A model generated the notes under the pieces. The model searched no databases and was not told the origin of the DNA. It saw nothing but the letters and a program-made list of their open reading frames with translations. Made by a program: the position numbers and the translations under genes. Below, one piece after another: positions 1-8,443 of a stretch of DNA of 12,531 nucleotides. The stretch is from Acidobacteriaceae bacterium. Its GTDB lineage: Bacteria > Acidobacteriota > Terriglobia > Terriglobales > Acidobacteriaceae. Where the stretch lies: the NCBI GenBank assembly GCA_030040395.1, contig JASHTU010000250.1, positions 1 to 12,531 on the forward strand, written 5' to 3'. Numbering within the stretch: the stretch's first letter is position 1; the number at the start of each line of letters is the position of its first letter.

Positions 1-208
1 TGAACAGGATAAAGCCTTCTGCTTTGCCGCGCTTCAAAAAGAGCAGCTTCAGGATGGCGAGCGCCAGGGTGCTTTTGCCGCAGCCGCTTTGCCCCACCAG
101 TCCCAGCACTTCTCCCCGGTTCACTTCGAGACCCACGTTTTTCAGCACTCCCGGCTTGCCCGGATAGCTGACCGAAAGCCGAAGCGACAGAAGCGGCGGC
201 GATACCAT
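1..208 (-). CDS. ABC transporter ATP-binding protein, N-terminal part (cut by window edge)
   Basis: This is the first 69 codons of an ATPase that would power the peptide-type importer encoded just upstream. Reading the minus strand from the ATG at 208, the product begins MVSPPLLSLRLSVSYPG. It has the usual beta-strand lead-in and a complete Walker A motif, GQSGCGKST, at residues 39-47, with the nucleotide-binding lysine at K45. The Q-loop, signature motif and Walker B lie beyond the left edge. The start is fixed by a TGATG junction: the A of this ATG (208) is the last base of the stop codon of the substrate-binding protein gene, so translation is probably coupled. By family knowledge this is a DppD/OppD-like subunit. 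Whether a second ATPase (DppF-like) follows, or the gene is a DppD-DppF fusion, cannot be seen here. Confidence 0.88.
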   Translation of the reverse strand, partial: MVSPPLLSLRLSVSYPGKPGVLKNVGLEVNRGEVLGLVGQSGCGKSTLALAILKLLFLKRGKAEGFILF

Positions 209-1845
209 CAGCGATCCCTCCGCCGCGCCGGCCCCATCCAAAGCTGGTCGATGTTCCAATAGACCTGCGGCCGCAGCGCCACCGGGCGCGCATTGTGCAG
301 ATTTGTCGACACCGCCACCAGCGCGTCCTTGTTCACCAAGTAGATGAACGGTTCCTGCCGCCACACGATCTCCTGCACCTCATCCACCTCCTGCTTGCGC
401 TTCTTCACGTCCATGGTGGAGGCTTGCGCCCGCATCAGCCGGTCGATCTCCGCTTCCCATGCGGTGGCGGGCGTTTCCTGGTTGGGATTCCAAATATGAT
501 TCTCCCCCGAGCTGAGCCACACGTTCATCTGCGCATCCGGATCGAGGTCGTTGTTCACCAGCCCCAGCAGACACGCCTCATAGTTGTGGCTGCGCGTGAT
601 GCGCTCCAGCAGCGAGGGAAAGTCGAGAGTGACTATGTTCAGGCGGATCCCGATGCCGGCCAGATCCTGCTGGATCATCGCCGCCATGCTCTCGCGATAG
701 CGATTGCCGGCGTTAGTGATGATGGAAAACTCCACCGCGTGCTCCTCGCGGTCGTAGAGCGCGCCGTTGCGCAGTGAAAACCCGTCCTCGGTTAAAAGCC
801 GCAGAGCAGACTTCGGGTCCAGCGGCTGGGGGCGCAGGCTGGCGTCGAACCAAAACCGGTTTGCCGGCGAAATCCAGCTCACCGCAGGCTGCGCGTGCCC
901 GTGGAACACCACGCGCGCCAGGTCGGCGCGGTTGATGGACTCTGAGATGGCGCGGCGGAACCGGGCCGACGCGAACCACGCCTTCTTGTACGCCGGCAAC
1001 GGCGCGTTCGGAACCTCGTTGAACCACATCTGCTCGGCGTCCAGCGAAACCCCCGCGTCGTGCGCCATCGCGGGCGCCCTCGTCGCCAGCCGGTCGTAGT
1101 ACTCCGCGCTCAGCGAGTCGATAAAATCGATTTCCCCGCGCTCGAAGCGAAGCGCCTCAATGTCGCGGTTCTGCTCAATTTCGATGCGGATCGAATCGAT
1201 ATAGGGCAACTGCCGACCCGCCGCGTCGTGCTTCCAGTAGTTGGGATTGCGCTTCAGCAGCAGGTACGCGCCGGCTTTGTTCTCGGCGACATAATAAGGG
1301 CCGAGCGCCGCGATCTCCCGGTTGGGCGACTGCGCCGACAGAATCGCCACCTGGTCGAAGAGTTTGTCCAACCCCACGATGGGGGCGGGAAATTTGATAT
1401 CAACCTGGTCCTCGCCGACGACCCGCGTCTCCACCTCGCCTTTGCCGGAACGGAAGGAATCGCCGGTGGGCGAGTGCAGCGCGGGATCCATCAGCCGCTG
1501 AATGGTGTAAGCCACGTCCGCTGCGGATAAAGGCGTGCCGTCGGAAAAGCGCACGTTCCGCCGCAGCGTAAAGCTGATCGCGTCGCCGCCGCGGCTCACT
1601 TTCCACGCCGTGGCCAGCTCCGGCTGCAGCTGCTGCGTTATCCGGTTCAAACGCACCAACACCCCGCCGGTCAAGTAGCGAATGGTGTCCGAGGAGTCGT
1701 CGTCCACCAGCAAAGGATTGAGCGTCTTCGGCTCCGCGCTGATGCAGAACCGCAACTGGCTGCCGGACTGCGCCACTGCTTGGCGCGCGCCAAAAATGGC
1801 GCAAGAGCTCAGGAGCAGCCCAGCGGAGAGGATCGCCCATTTCAT
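208..1845 (-). CDS. Peptide/opine-type ABC transporter substrate-binding lipoprotein (SBP_bac_5 family)
   Basis: The 545-residue product is the extracytoplasmic binding component of the importer. I chose the ATG at 1845 because it overlaps the preceding permease stop as ATGA and has a GGGAGGG ribosome-binding site about 7 nt upstream. An ATG at 1851 (MGMKW) is possible, and longer upstream starts run into the permease gene. The N-terminus MKWAILSAGLLLSSC has a lipobox (LSS-C15), so membrane anchoring is likely; a type I site after AVA (residues 23-25) is the alternative. The family hallmark is seen at about residues 92-118 (FTLRRNVRFSDGTPLSAADV). The C-terminal lobe contains an AAMIQQDLAGIGIRLNIV segment typical of domain III. 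Length is normal for this family of roughly 500-550 residues. The ligand cannot be deduced: peptides, nickel and opines are all bound by relatives. The ATPase gene follows with a 1-nt overlap. Confidence 0.92.
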   Translation of the reverse strand: MKWAILSAGLLLSSCAIFGARQAVAQSGSQLRFCISAEPKTLNPLLVDDDSSDTIRYLTGGVLVRLNRITQQLQPELATAWKVSRGGDAISFTLRRNVRFSDGTPLSAADVAYTIQRLMDPALHSPTGDSFRSGKGEVETRVVGEDQVDIKFPAPIVGLDKLFDQVAILSAQSPNREIAALGPYYVAENKAGAYLLLKRNPNYWKHDAAGRQLPYIDSIRIEIEQNRDIEALRFERGEIDFIDSLSAEYYDRLATRAPAMAHDAGVSLDAEQMWFNEVPNAPLPAYKKAWFASARFRRAISESINRADLARVVFHGHAQPAVSWISPANRFWFDASLRPQPLDPKSALRLLTEDGFSLRNGALYDREEHAVEFSIITNAGNRYRESMAAMIQQDLAGIGIRLNIVTLDFPSLLERITRSHNYEACLLGLVNNDLDPDAQMNVWLSSGENHIWNPNQETPATAWEAEIDRLMRAQASTMDVKKRKQEVDEVQEIVWRQEPFIYLVNKDALVAVSTNLHNARPVALRPQVYWNIDQLWMGPARRRDR

Positions 1846-2648
1846 GCCCATCCCTCCCGGTTTTCGAGCGCAAGATGGAAGCAACTGACGGTAACCACGA
1901 GCAGAAAAAGTGGAGCGAAGAGCCACGGTTGTGCGGAGAAGGCCGAAAAACTTTCGAGCTCGCGCAGCAGGCTGCCCCAGGAAGGCAGCGGCTCCGCCAC
2001 GCCCAGGCCCAGGATGCCCAGATTCGCCTCCGTGAGGATAAAGACAGGGATGGAAATCCAGAATTGCGCGGACAAGACCGGCATCAGGTTGGGAACCACG
2101 TGACGCCGCAAAAGCCGCAAGCCGCCGCCGCCCGAGGCGCGCGCCAGCAGCACCACATCAGAGTTGCGCAGCGCGCGCGCGTCGGCGCAGATGATGCGCG
2201 CCGCGGCCGCCCATCCCAGGCACCCCAATAAGGCGAACGTAATCCCCACCGAGGCGACCGGCGAAACGTTCAGCGGCAGAAACGCGCGCACCGTGATCAG
2301 CAGAAACAGCCACGGCAGCGAAAGAAACAGGTCCGTCACCGCCATCACGCACCCCTCCAGCCAGCCCCCGGCAAATCCCGCCGCGCCCCCGATCGCCGCG
2401 GCCAGGCCGCTCGCAACCAGCGCCGCCGCGGGCGCAAAAAGCAGCGAGATGCGCGTACCATACAGCAGCCGCGAAAACCGGTCGCGCCCCAGGTCGTCGG
2501 TCCCCAGCCAGTGCTGACTCGACGGCGCCGCGTCCGGCGAATCGCGGAACTGGCGCGCATAGGAATCCGGAGCGATGAAATTCGCCAGCAGACTGGCCGC
2601 GAACACCACCGCCAGAAACGCCATCGCCGCCCTCCGCACCCACTTCAT
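1842..2648 (-). CDS. ABC transporter permease, DppC/OppC-like
   Basis: This is an inner-membrane permease of 268 residues, the second translocation subunit of the importer. The ATG at 2648 overlaps the stop of the preceding permease as ATGA and has a GGAGGG ribosome-binding site 7 nt upstream; an open extension to 2900 is only overlap with the neighbouring gene. After a first membrane segment (about residues 7-26) comes the DppC/OppC hallmark HWLGTDDLGRDRFSRLLYG at 46-64. Further hydrophobic segments lie near 70-95, 101-123, 130-150, 190-208 and 240-260. The cytoplasmic EAA-like loop that docks the ATPase is at about 168-187 (LARASGGGGLRLLRRHVVPN), with the G...H..P pattern preserved. The C-terminal part is typical of the family (ILGLGV, PSWGSLL). 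The next gene, for the binding protein, starts within its stop codon. Confidence 0.92.
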   Translation of the reverse strand: MKWVRRAAMAFLAVVFAASLLANFIAPDSYARQFRDSPDAAPSSQHWLGTDDLGRDRFSRLLYGTRISLLFAPAAALVASGLAAAIGGAAGFAGGWLEGCVMAVTDLFLSLPWLFLLITVRAFLPLNVSPVASVGITFALLGCLGWAAAARIICADARALRNSDVVLLARASGGGGLRLLRRHVVPNLMPVLSAQFWISIPVFILTEANLGILGLGVAEPLPSWGSLLRELESFSAFSAQPWLFAPLFLLVVTVSCFHLALENREGWA

Positions 2649-3535
2649 GCTTCGCCCTCCCGCGCCGGCTGGGCCAGCAACTCGGCGCCGGTGTTGGCCA
2701 CCAGCGTGATCATCGTGACGATCATGGTCAGGTTCACCAGCAGCGCCAGATCGCGCCCCATGGCCGCCTTCCAGGCAAGCTGGCCGATGCCGGGAAGATC
2801 GCTCAACACCTCGACCGGGATGGCCGCCGCAAACGCCAAGCTGACGGAAACCCCGGCCAGCGCCAGCAACTGCGGACCGGCCACAGGCAGAATGTGCCAC
2901 ACCAGCACCCGTACTGCGCCCAGCCCCTTTGCCCGGGCCGTCAGCACGTGCGGCAGCGAGGCGGAGCGCCGCAGCAAATTGCGCGCATATTGAAAAATCT
3001 TGGGAAACACGATGAGGCCGATCACCAGCCGTCCCGGCGCCCGGACCATGACGAACAGGAGCGCCAGCACTCCGGCCGGCAAGCAGAGCAGAATGCTGGC
3101 CGCCAACCCGGCGGCTACGTCGGCCAAGCCCGACCGCGACATTGCGGCCGCCACCGCCAGGCTCAGCCCCGCCGCCCAGCCTAACGCCAATCCCAGCCCC
3201 ACCGATGCAAGCGTGTCGGGAAACCGTTCCGCCAGAAGCTGCCGCACCGGCTCCTCGAGCGTCTGCGACTCACCCAGATCGCCGCGAAGAAGCCGGCCCA
3301 GATAATGCGCGTAGAACGCAGGCAACCTCTCCTCTTCGCCGTGCGATTGCCGCAGCGCCGCCACGCTTTCCCGGCTCAACCGGCTGTCGAGTTCCTCCTC
3401 GTCCTGACCAAACCCTGGAGCCAACCGCGCCAAAGTTGCCCCCAGAAATCCGCCCAGCATGAGCACAATGAAAATCCGCGCCGCGTGCCTGCCCAGCGTA
3501 CGCAGCCAGAACCTACCGGGCGCGCGCACGATCAC
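2645..3535 (-). CDS. ABC transporter permease, DppB/OppB-like (first gene of the operon)
   Basis: This 296-residue inner-membrane permease pairs with the DppC-like subunit. The start is a GTG at 3535 with GGAGGG about 10 nt upstream. A second GTG two codons inside (3529) is possible. Family features in order are a first membrane segment near residues 19-40, a periplasmic region with YLGRLLRGDLGES (78-90), a LAERFPDTLASVGLGLALG segment (101-119), and several more membrane spans. The EAA-like ATPase-docking loop follows at 198-217 (LTARAKGLGAVRVLVWHILP), then the DppB-type ending PVEVLSDLPGIGQLAWKA...RD (240-262). Acidic linker EEELDSRLSRESV at about 46-58 is less typical. It leads the operon, and I found no convincing promoter in front of it (best guess TATGGT near 3570-3575, weak). 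Confidence 0.9.
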   Translation of the reverse strand: MIVRAPGRFWLRTLGRHAARIFIVLMLGGFLGATLARLAPGFGQDEEELDSRLSRESVAALRQSHGEEERLPAFYAHYLGRLLRGDLGESQTLEEPVRQLLAERFPDTLASVGLGLALGWAAGLSLAVAAAMSRSGLADVAAGLAASILLCLPAGVLALLFVMVRAPGRLVIGLIVFPKIFQYARNLLRRSASLPHVLTARAKGLGAVRVLVWHILPVAGPQLLALAGVSVSLAFAAAIPVEVLSDLPGIGQLAWKAAMGRDLALLVNLTMIVTMITLVANTGAELLAQPAREGEA

Positions 3536-3882
3536 CCCCGCGGCGCCCTCCGCAATTGGGACGGAACCGAACCATACTCCTTTTATCGGCGGTGGCAGGT
3601 TTCAGATAACTGCGAAATCATCGGTTCGGATCCGCTGCGGGAATGCCCCGATTCGAGACAACTTCGCGCCATAGCGAGACCAGAGGGTGGAGCGCGCGCC
3701 GGCCCCTCACGGAACTTGGCGGGTTACCGTGTCTCTGGTTTCGCCCTAAGCGTGAAGATTTGGCCGGAAGCCAAGCGCGAGATGCGTCCGCATTCGATTT
3801 CAGCAGCCGCCGGCTTGACCGCGCCTCGCCCAAAAGGCATCATGCTTGCTGAGACGGTGGAGGGCAGGACAACGGAGGGGGA
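3536..3882. other. Intergenic region between divergent transporter operon and eda
   Basis: This 347-bp stretch separates the leftward transporter operon from the rightward eda gene. Several short open frames cross it on both strands, but none has a good ribosome-binding site, recognisable protein content or codon bias, so I call no gene. A candidate eda promoter lies at 3815-3843. On the minus strand an AAAGGAG followed by T and ATG (around 3575) looks like a start, but the spacing is too short and the frame gives no recognisable protein. I see no strong hairpin or operator. Confidence 0.5.
3815..3843 (+). promoter_or_regulatory. Candidate sigma-70 promoter of eda
   Basis: The -35 box TTGACC (3815-3820, 5 of 6 matches to TTGACA) and the -10 box CATCAT (3838-3843, 4 of 6 matches to TATAAT) are separated by exactly 17 nt. 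Transcription would begin near 3850, giving a leader of about 33 nt before the eda start. The call rests on spacing and match only. Confidence 0.4.
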
Positions 3883-4548
3883 ATGGACCGCGAGCAGGCT
3901 CGCAAGCGGATTGACGAAATCGGAATCGTTCCTTGTGCTCGGGTCACGGTCGCCGACCAGGCGCGTTTCGCGGCCAAAGCGCTCTACGCCTCGGGCATTC
4001 CCGTCCTTGAAGTCACGCTCACCTTTCCGGACGCGCCCAAGGTCATTGGAGAAATCGCTCGCCACCATCCCGATATGGCCGTCGGCGCCGGAACCGTGCT
4101 CGATGAAGAAAGCGCGCGCCAGTGCGTCGAGGCGGGGGCCCGGTTTATCACCAGCCCGGGACTGATTCCCAAGGTGGTGGCCTGCGCCAGGGCCGCGGAC
4201 GTGTTGGTTTTTCCCGGCGCGCTCACGCCCACTGAAGTCATCGCCGCGTGGCAGGCAGGCGCGGATTTCGTGAAGATCTATCCCGCCGCCTCCGCCGGCG
4301 GCGCCCATTATCTCCGTGCCCTCAAAACGCCTCTGCCACAGGTTCCGCTGATCGTTTCCGGAGGCGTCAACCAGTTGACGGCCTTCGACTATATTCTCGC
4401 TGGGGCCAACGCCATCGGCATCGGCGGCGAGTTGCTGCCCGCCGATGCGCTCGCCCATCGGCGCGAAGATCGCATTCACGAACTCGCGCGCCGCTTCCTC
4501 ACCATGGTCAAAGAGGCCAGAACCCAGCGCGACGGGAACGGAAAATGA
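3883..4548 (+). CDS. eda: 2-dehydro-3-deoxy-phosphogluconate (KDPG/KHG) aldolase
   Basis: This cytoplasmic class I aldolase splits 2-keto-3-deoxy-6-phosphogluconate into pyruvate and glyceraldehyde 3-phosphate in the Entner-Doudoroff pathway and in uronate breakdown. Some relatives act on 4-hydroxy-2-oxoglutarate or 6-phospho-2-dehydro-3-deoxygalactonate. The 221-residue length is normal. Visible motifs are the catalytic-base region VLEVTLT with E43, the GAGTVLD loop with T71, SPGL at 91-94, and the Schiff-base lysine K131 in FVKIYPAA. The phosphate-binding end is seen as SGGV (159-162) and GIGGELLP (179-186). The position that is Arg in E. coli (LEVTLRT) is not Arg here, as in Thermotoga-type enzymes, so substrate preference may differ. 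The ATG at 3883 follows GGAGGGGGA (3874-3882), a strong but close ribosome-binding site. It is a single gene, with convergent and divergent neighbours. Confidence 0.95.
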   Translation: MDREQARKRIDEIGIVPCARVTVADQARFAAKALYASGIPVLEVTLTFPDAPKVIGEIARHHPDMAVGAGTVLDEESARQCVEAGARFITSPGLIPKVVACARAADVLVFPGALTPTEVIAAWQAGADFVKIYPAASAGGAHYLRALKTPLPQVPLIVSGGVNQLTAFDYILAGANAIGIGGELLPADALAHRREDRIHELARRFLTMVKEARTQRDGNGK

Positions 4549-4623
4549 GCGGCGGCTTGACTGCGCCCTGCCTTGCGCCGCGTAGCCGCCTGTGATTCTG
4601 CGCCCTGCTCGCCACTGGCTGCT

Positions 4624-4658
4624 CCCGCCGCATGCCCGTTTCCGGGCCGAGTGGCGGG
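4624..4658. terminator. Hairpin between convergent genes, possible bidirectional terminator
   Basis: The 127-bp gap between the convergent eda and beta-propeller genes contains a two-level hairpin. The outer stem is CCCGCC (4624-4629) with GGCGGG (4653-4658). The inner stem is GCCCG (4634-4638) with CGGGC (4643-4647), around a TTTC loop. Neither strand carries a proper T-run after it, so it may act weakly, with Rho, or only as an RNA end protector. Confidence 0.35.
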
Positions 4659-4675
4659 CGCGGGATAGTTTGGTC

Positions 4676-5839
4676 TTACTCGGACACGACGACCATCTTG
4701 ACGGGCCCGCCAATGGACCAGGCAGTGTCCTCGGTAACGGACGTCGAAGTCACGGTAAAGACATAGAGCATGTTTGCGGACTTGGAGATGGCATAGAGAT
4801 GGTTGCTGCTGTCCCACGCCACCTGGTCGATGGACGTACCGGTCAGCAGGGTCTTGTAAAGGGTAAGCGGGGCCGCCCCATTAAAGTTGTAGATCTCGAT
4901 CCCGCCGGGAATCTCTTGTCCTTCGTCATTACCTCCGGTGTCCGCGTAAAGCACATACATGTTGCCGGAGGGAGAGAACGTCGAACTGGCGCCGATCAGC
5001 TTGGAAGTCGGCATGTTACTCGAAGTATTGGTGGTGGTGAGGTTTCCCTCGGAGCTCACCGTGTAACTGCCCAGTTGAAACGGGTTCGCGTCGTTGGGGA
5101 AAAGGTGAAGAACGACGTAATTGCCGGTGGGCGAAGCATCGGGGAAACCCGGAGTGTAAAAGCCGCCGTTGAGCGTCGGGTCGGTCTCATGAAACTGCAG
5201 CGATTCCAGCGCGCCCGAGCTTTCCCTGGTAAAGCCGATCGGATTGTTGCTGTCATTGGTGTTGGCGTAAGCAAAGCTCTCGTTCCCCAGGATCGTGGGA
5301 AGGCTCACGTTGATATCCCCGCTCAATACCGCGTCTCCTACAGCGTCGAAAGCTCCCGCGCTATTGATATTGAATGACTGAACCGAAGCGCACCCCGAGA
5401 TGCCATTGGACGTCTGCAGCACGATATAGACGAATTTCCCGGTATGGTCGAGCACCGCGTTATTGTCCTCGGTTGACCCGGTTCCGCACTCACCGCCGGC
5501 GTAGTCCGTGTAGGGGTTCTGCTCCAACTGCGCCCCGATGGCGCCGTCAGAGTCAACAGCGTAAGAGTGGATGTTATCCTCGCCCAGCGTTATGAACTGG
5601 GATTTGTTGTCGCCGATGATTTGTCCGGTAGGCTTCCATGGCGCGCCGGGAATGACGCTCAATTGCCCGGTCGAGGAGGCGCTGAAGCCATACACGGCGC
5701 CCTGCGGGCCGTCAATCTGGATGTACACATAAGCTGCGGTGGATGGCGTGGTTGCCGCTCGTGCCTTGGGGACGATGGCGAAGATGGAAACAAGCGCAAG
5801 GGTAGCGGCGAGGCCGAGACGCCGGACAGAATGCATCAT
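4676..5839 (-). CDS. Secreted beta-propeller protein, lactonase/YVTN-like repeats, function unknown
   Basis: The 387-residue product has a Sec signal peptide (MMHSVRR, hydrophobic core 8-23, cleavage after ARA at 26-28), so the mature protein is exported. The rest is built of repeated units of the type seen in lactonase-family seven-bladed propellers: a SPSG/DxTG turn, a strand of the form xxYVxx, then a YxFxxxxxGxL strand. Examples are VYGFSASSTGQLSVIPG (49-65), SFNINSAGAF (155-164), GSYTVSSEGNLTTT (257-270), and FSPSGNMYVLY followed by IEIYNFNG (288-321). Only two cysteines, C118 and C150, remain after cleavage and could form a disulfide. I see no catalytic signature and do not assign an enzyme activity. 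The ATG at 5839 sits 7 nt after GGAG; the next codon is also ATG. Such propellers are abundant in Acidobacteriota (family knowledge); ligand binding or a cell-surface role is a guess. Confidence 0.85.
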   Translation of the reverse strand: MMHSVRRLGLAATLALVSIFAIVPKARAATTPSTAAYVYIQIDGPQGAVYGFSASSTGQLSVIPGAPWKPTGQIIGDNKSQFITLGEDNIHSYAVDSDGAIGAQLEQNPYTDYAGGECGTGSTEDNNAVLDHTGKFVYIVLQTSNGISGCASVQSFNINSAGAFDAVGDAVLSGDINVSLPTILGNESFAYANTNDSNNPIGFTRESSGALESLQFHETDPTLNGGFYTPGFPDASPTGNYVVLHLFPNDANPFQLGSYTVSSEGNLTTTNTSSNMPTSKLIGASSTFSPSGNMYVLYADTGGNDEGQEIPGGIEIYNFNGAAPLTLYKTLLTGTSIDQVAWDSSNHLYAISKSANMLYVFTVTSTSVTEDTAWSIGGPVKMVVVSE

Positions 5840-6138
5840 TGGAATTCTCCAGCGAGTGATGTATTGGCCGGCTCTTCAGATTTTGGCGTGAGCGGTAACC
5901 TTGGAAAAGTAAGCCAATCGTGGCCTGCCGGCTGGCGGCGTGCACACGGTGGCCACTGGGTTAGAGGGCGGAGATGCGATGGAGAGTTGTTTGCGGGAGT
6001 TGGACGCCAAAAAGGCGCGCCATGCCTTCAAGAACGCGCTGCGCCAGAAGAACGATGGCTTTTTGAGCGTCCGCTGACGAAGGGTGGTGCTCCCTTGCGC
6101 GACTCGCCGTTTCGCCCCTTGGATGACAATCGAAGTGC
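5840..6138. other. Intergenic region between rpoD terminator and beta-propeller gene
   Basis: These 299 bp lie between the end of the rpoD transcript and the start of the next minus-strand gene. The region should contain the promoter of the beta-propeller gene, but I find no good -35/-10 pair on that strand. The only protein-like content is a short plus-strand frame at 5979-6077, listed separately. No repeats or strong hairpins are visible. Confidence 0.4.
5979..6077 (+). CDS. Possible 32-residue small protein, unrecognised
   Basis: An ATG at 5979 opens a short frame ending at TGA 6075-6077. A GGGCGGAG purine stretch (5967-5973) lies 5 nt upstream as a plausible ribosome-binding site. The product starts MESCLRELDAKKARHAFKNA and is basic. 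It could form an amphipathic helix (LRELDAKKARHAFKNALRQK region), and most third codon positions are G or C. I do not recognise a family. It stands alone on the plus strand between two minus-strand genes with no visible promoter or terminator. It may equally be a chance frame in GC-rich DNA or a remnant of a lost gene. Confidence 0.25.
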   Translation: MESCLRELDAKKARHAFKNALRQKNDGFLSVR

Positions 6139-6180
6139 AAAAAACGACGGGCCGCGGCTTGGTGACCGCGGCCCGCGTCG
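6139..6180 (-). terminator. Intrinsic terminator of rpoD
   Basis: Seen on the minus strand, 17 nt after the rpoD TAA stop. The 9-bp stem GGGCCGCGG/CCGCGGCCC (6166-6174 with 6149-6157) closes an 8-nt loop. It is extended by four more pairs (6177-6180 with 6145-6148) past a 2-nt bulge, and is followed by six T residues (6144-6139). A smaller 6-bp hairpin, CGGGCT/AGCCCG (6179-6193), sits between the stop codon and this terminator. Confidence 0.9.
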
Positions 6181-6196
6181 GGCTCGAAGCCCGCCG

Positions 6197-7930
<1,734 letters not shown>

Positions 7931-7994
7931 CTTCGTAAACTCTGCCTCACGCCCCCGGCGGGTTGGCCGCCACGCCGCGTCAAAGCTTCAGGCC

Positions 7995-8034
7995 CTTCCG
8001 CGGGCGGCCTCAACGCATCCGGCCGTCGCGGAAG
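7995..8034. repeat. Strong inverted repeat (14-bp hairpin) in the rpoD leader
   Basis: CTTCCGCG (7995-8002) pairs perfectly with CGCGGAAG (8027-8034). Inside it GCGGCC (8004-8009) pairs with GGCCGT (8021-8026), one pair being G-U type, leaving a single bulged G (8003) and an 11-nt loop. There is no T-run on either side, so it is not a standard intrinsic terminator. On the minus strand it lies about 65-105 nt ahead of the rpoD ATG and would fold in the rpoD 5' untranslated RNA. Confidence 0.6.
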
Positions 8035-8097
8035 TCAGACCACGGTGGGTCACGCGAAAAGACCCGCTGGCGGGAAAAGCTCTCGCACGCGCCAAAA

Positions 8098-8120
8098 CGG
8101 GGCGAGCTTCCGCCGCCCCG
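8098..8120 (-). terminator. Weak terminator-like hairpin upstream of rpoD
   Basis: CGGGGCG (8098-8104) pairs with CGCCCCG (8114-8120) around a 9-nt loop. Reading the minus strand, the stem is followed by four T residues (8097-8094). It could end or attenuate dnaG read-through before rpoD. The T-run is short, so the call is tentative. Confidence 0.3.
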
Positions 8121-8443
8121 CCAAAAAAGCGGTCTCACATTGTGCTCGGAACAGGATGGTGGCGCTTCAGGTTCGCCTGGAATAGCCCGCGAGCCGCAGC
8201 TCATGTGTGGGGCAAAAGGGCGCGCATCCTTACAGAGATCAACAGATTACCAGAATCTCCCCGTCCACATCAAGAAAACTTCGCCAGCCCTCCGGCGTTC
8301 AACTGGAGTCGGTCCGGGGCCCTTGGCCTGGCGTCCGCTCCTGTTTTCAATTCATTAGACGCTTGGCGGGCCGTTAAGACGCAAATTCGAGCCGCCAATC
8401 GCAGTGAAGTTCAGATGGCCGTCCGCACCCCCAATCTCTCCAA

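Larger units (their letters stand above)
7931..8443. other. dnaG-rpoD intergenic region, structured leader of rpoD
   Basis: This 513-bp gap follows the dnaG stop and precedes rpoD, both on the minus strand. I see no credible gene: the open frames on either strand have no recognisable content. It holds several inverted repeats (7957-7971, 7995-8034, 8098-8120, and a 7-bp pair at 8363-8369 with 8392-8398). A weak minus-strand promoter candidate has TTGATG (8273-8268), 18 nt, TAATCT (8249-8244). Three CAGA words occur at 8233-8256 with no clear meaning. The region probably contains the rpoD promoter and 5' leader, but the exact site is not evident. Confidence 0.45.

Noticed and set aside
2649..2900. 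N-terminal extension of the DppC-like permease
   Set aside because: It lies entirely within the other permease gene in another frame; the ATGA overlap with GGAGGG fixes the start at 2648.
3724..4713. Minus-strand frame of about 329 codons antisense to eda
   Set aside because: It spans the eda gene and both flanking gaps, has no recognisable content, and eda on the plus strand has all catalytic residues.
8163..8180. CAGG-TTCG-CCTG hairpin resembling a tRNA T-arm
   Set aside because: No matching acceptor, D or anticodon arms are present around it on either strand.
8233..8256. Three CAGA words as a possible operator or direct repeat
   Set aside because: The words are short and unevenly spaced, and no known operator matches; likely chance.
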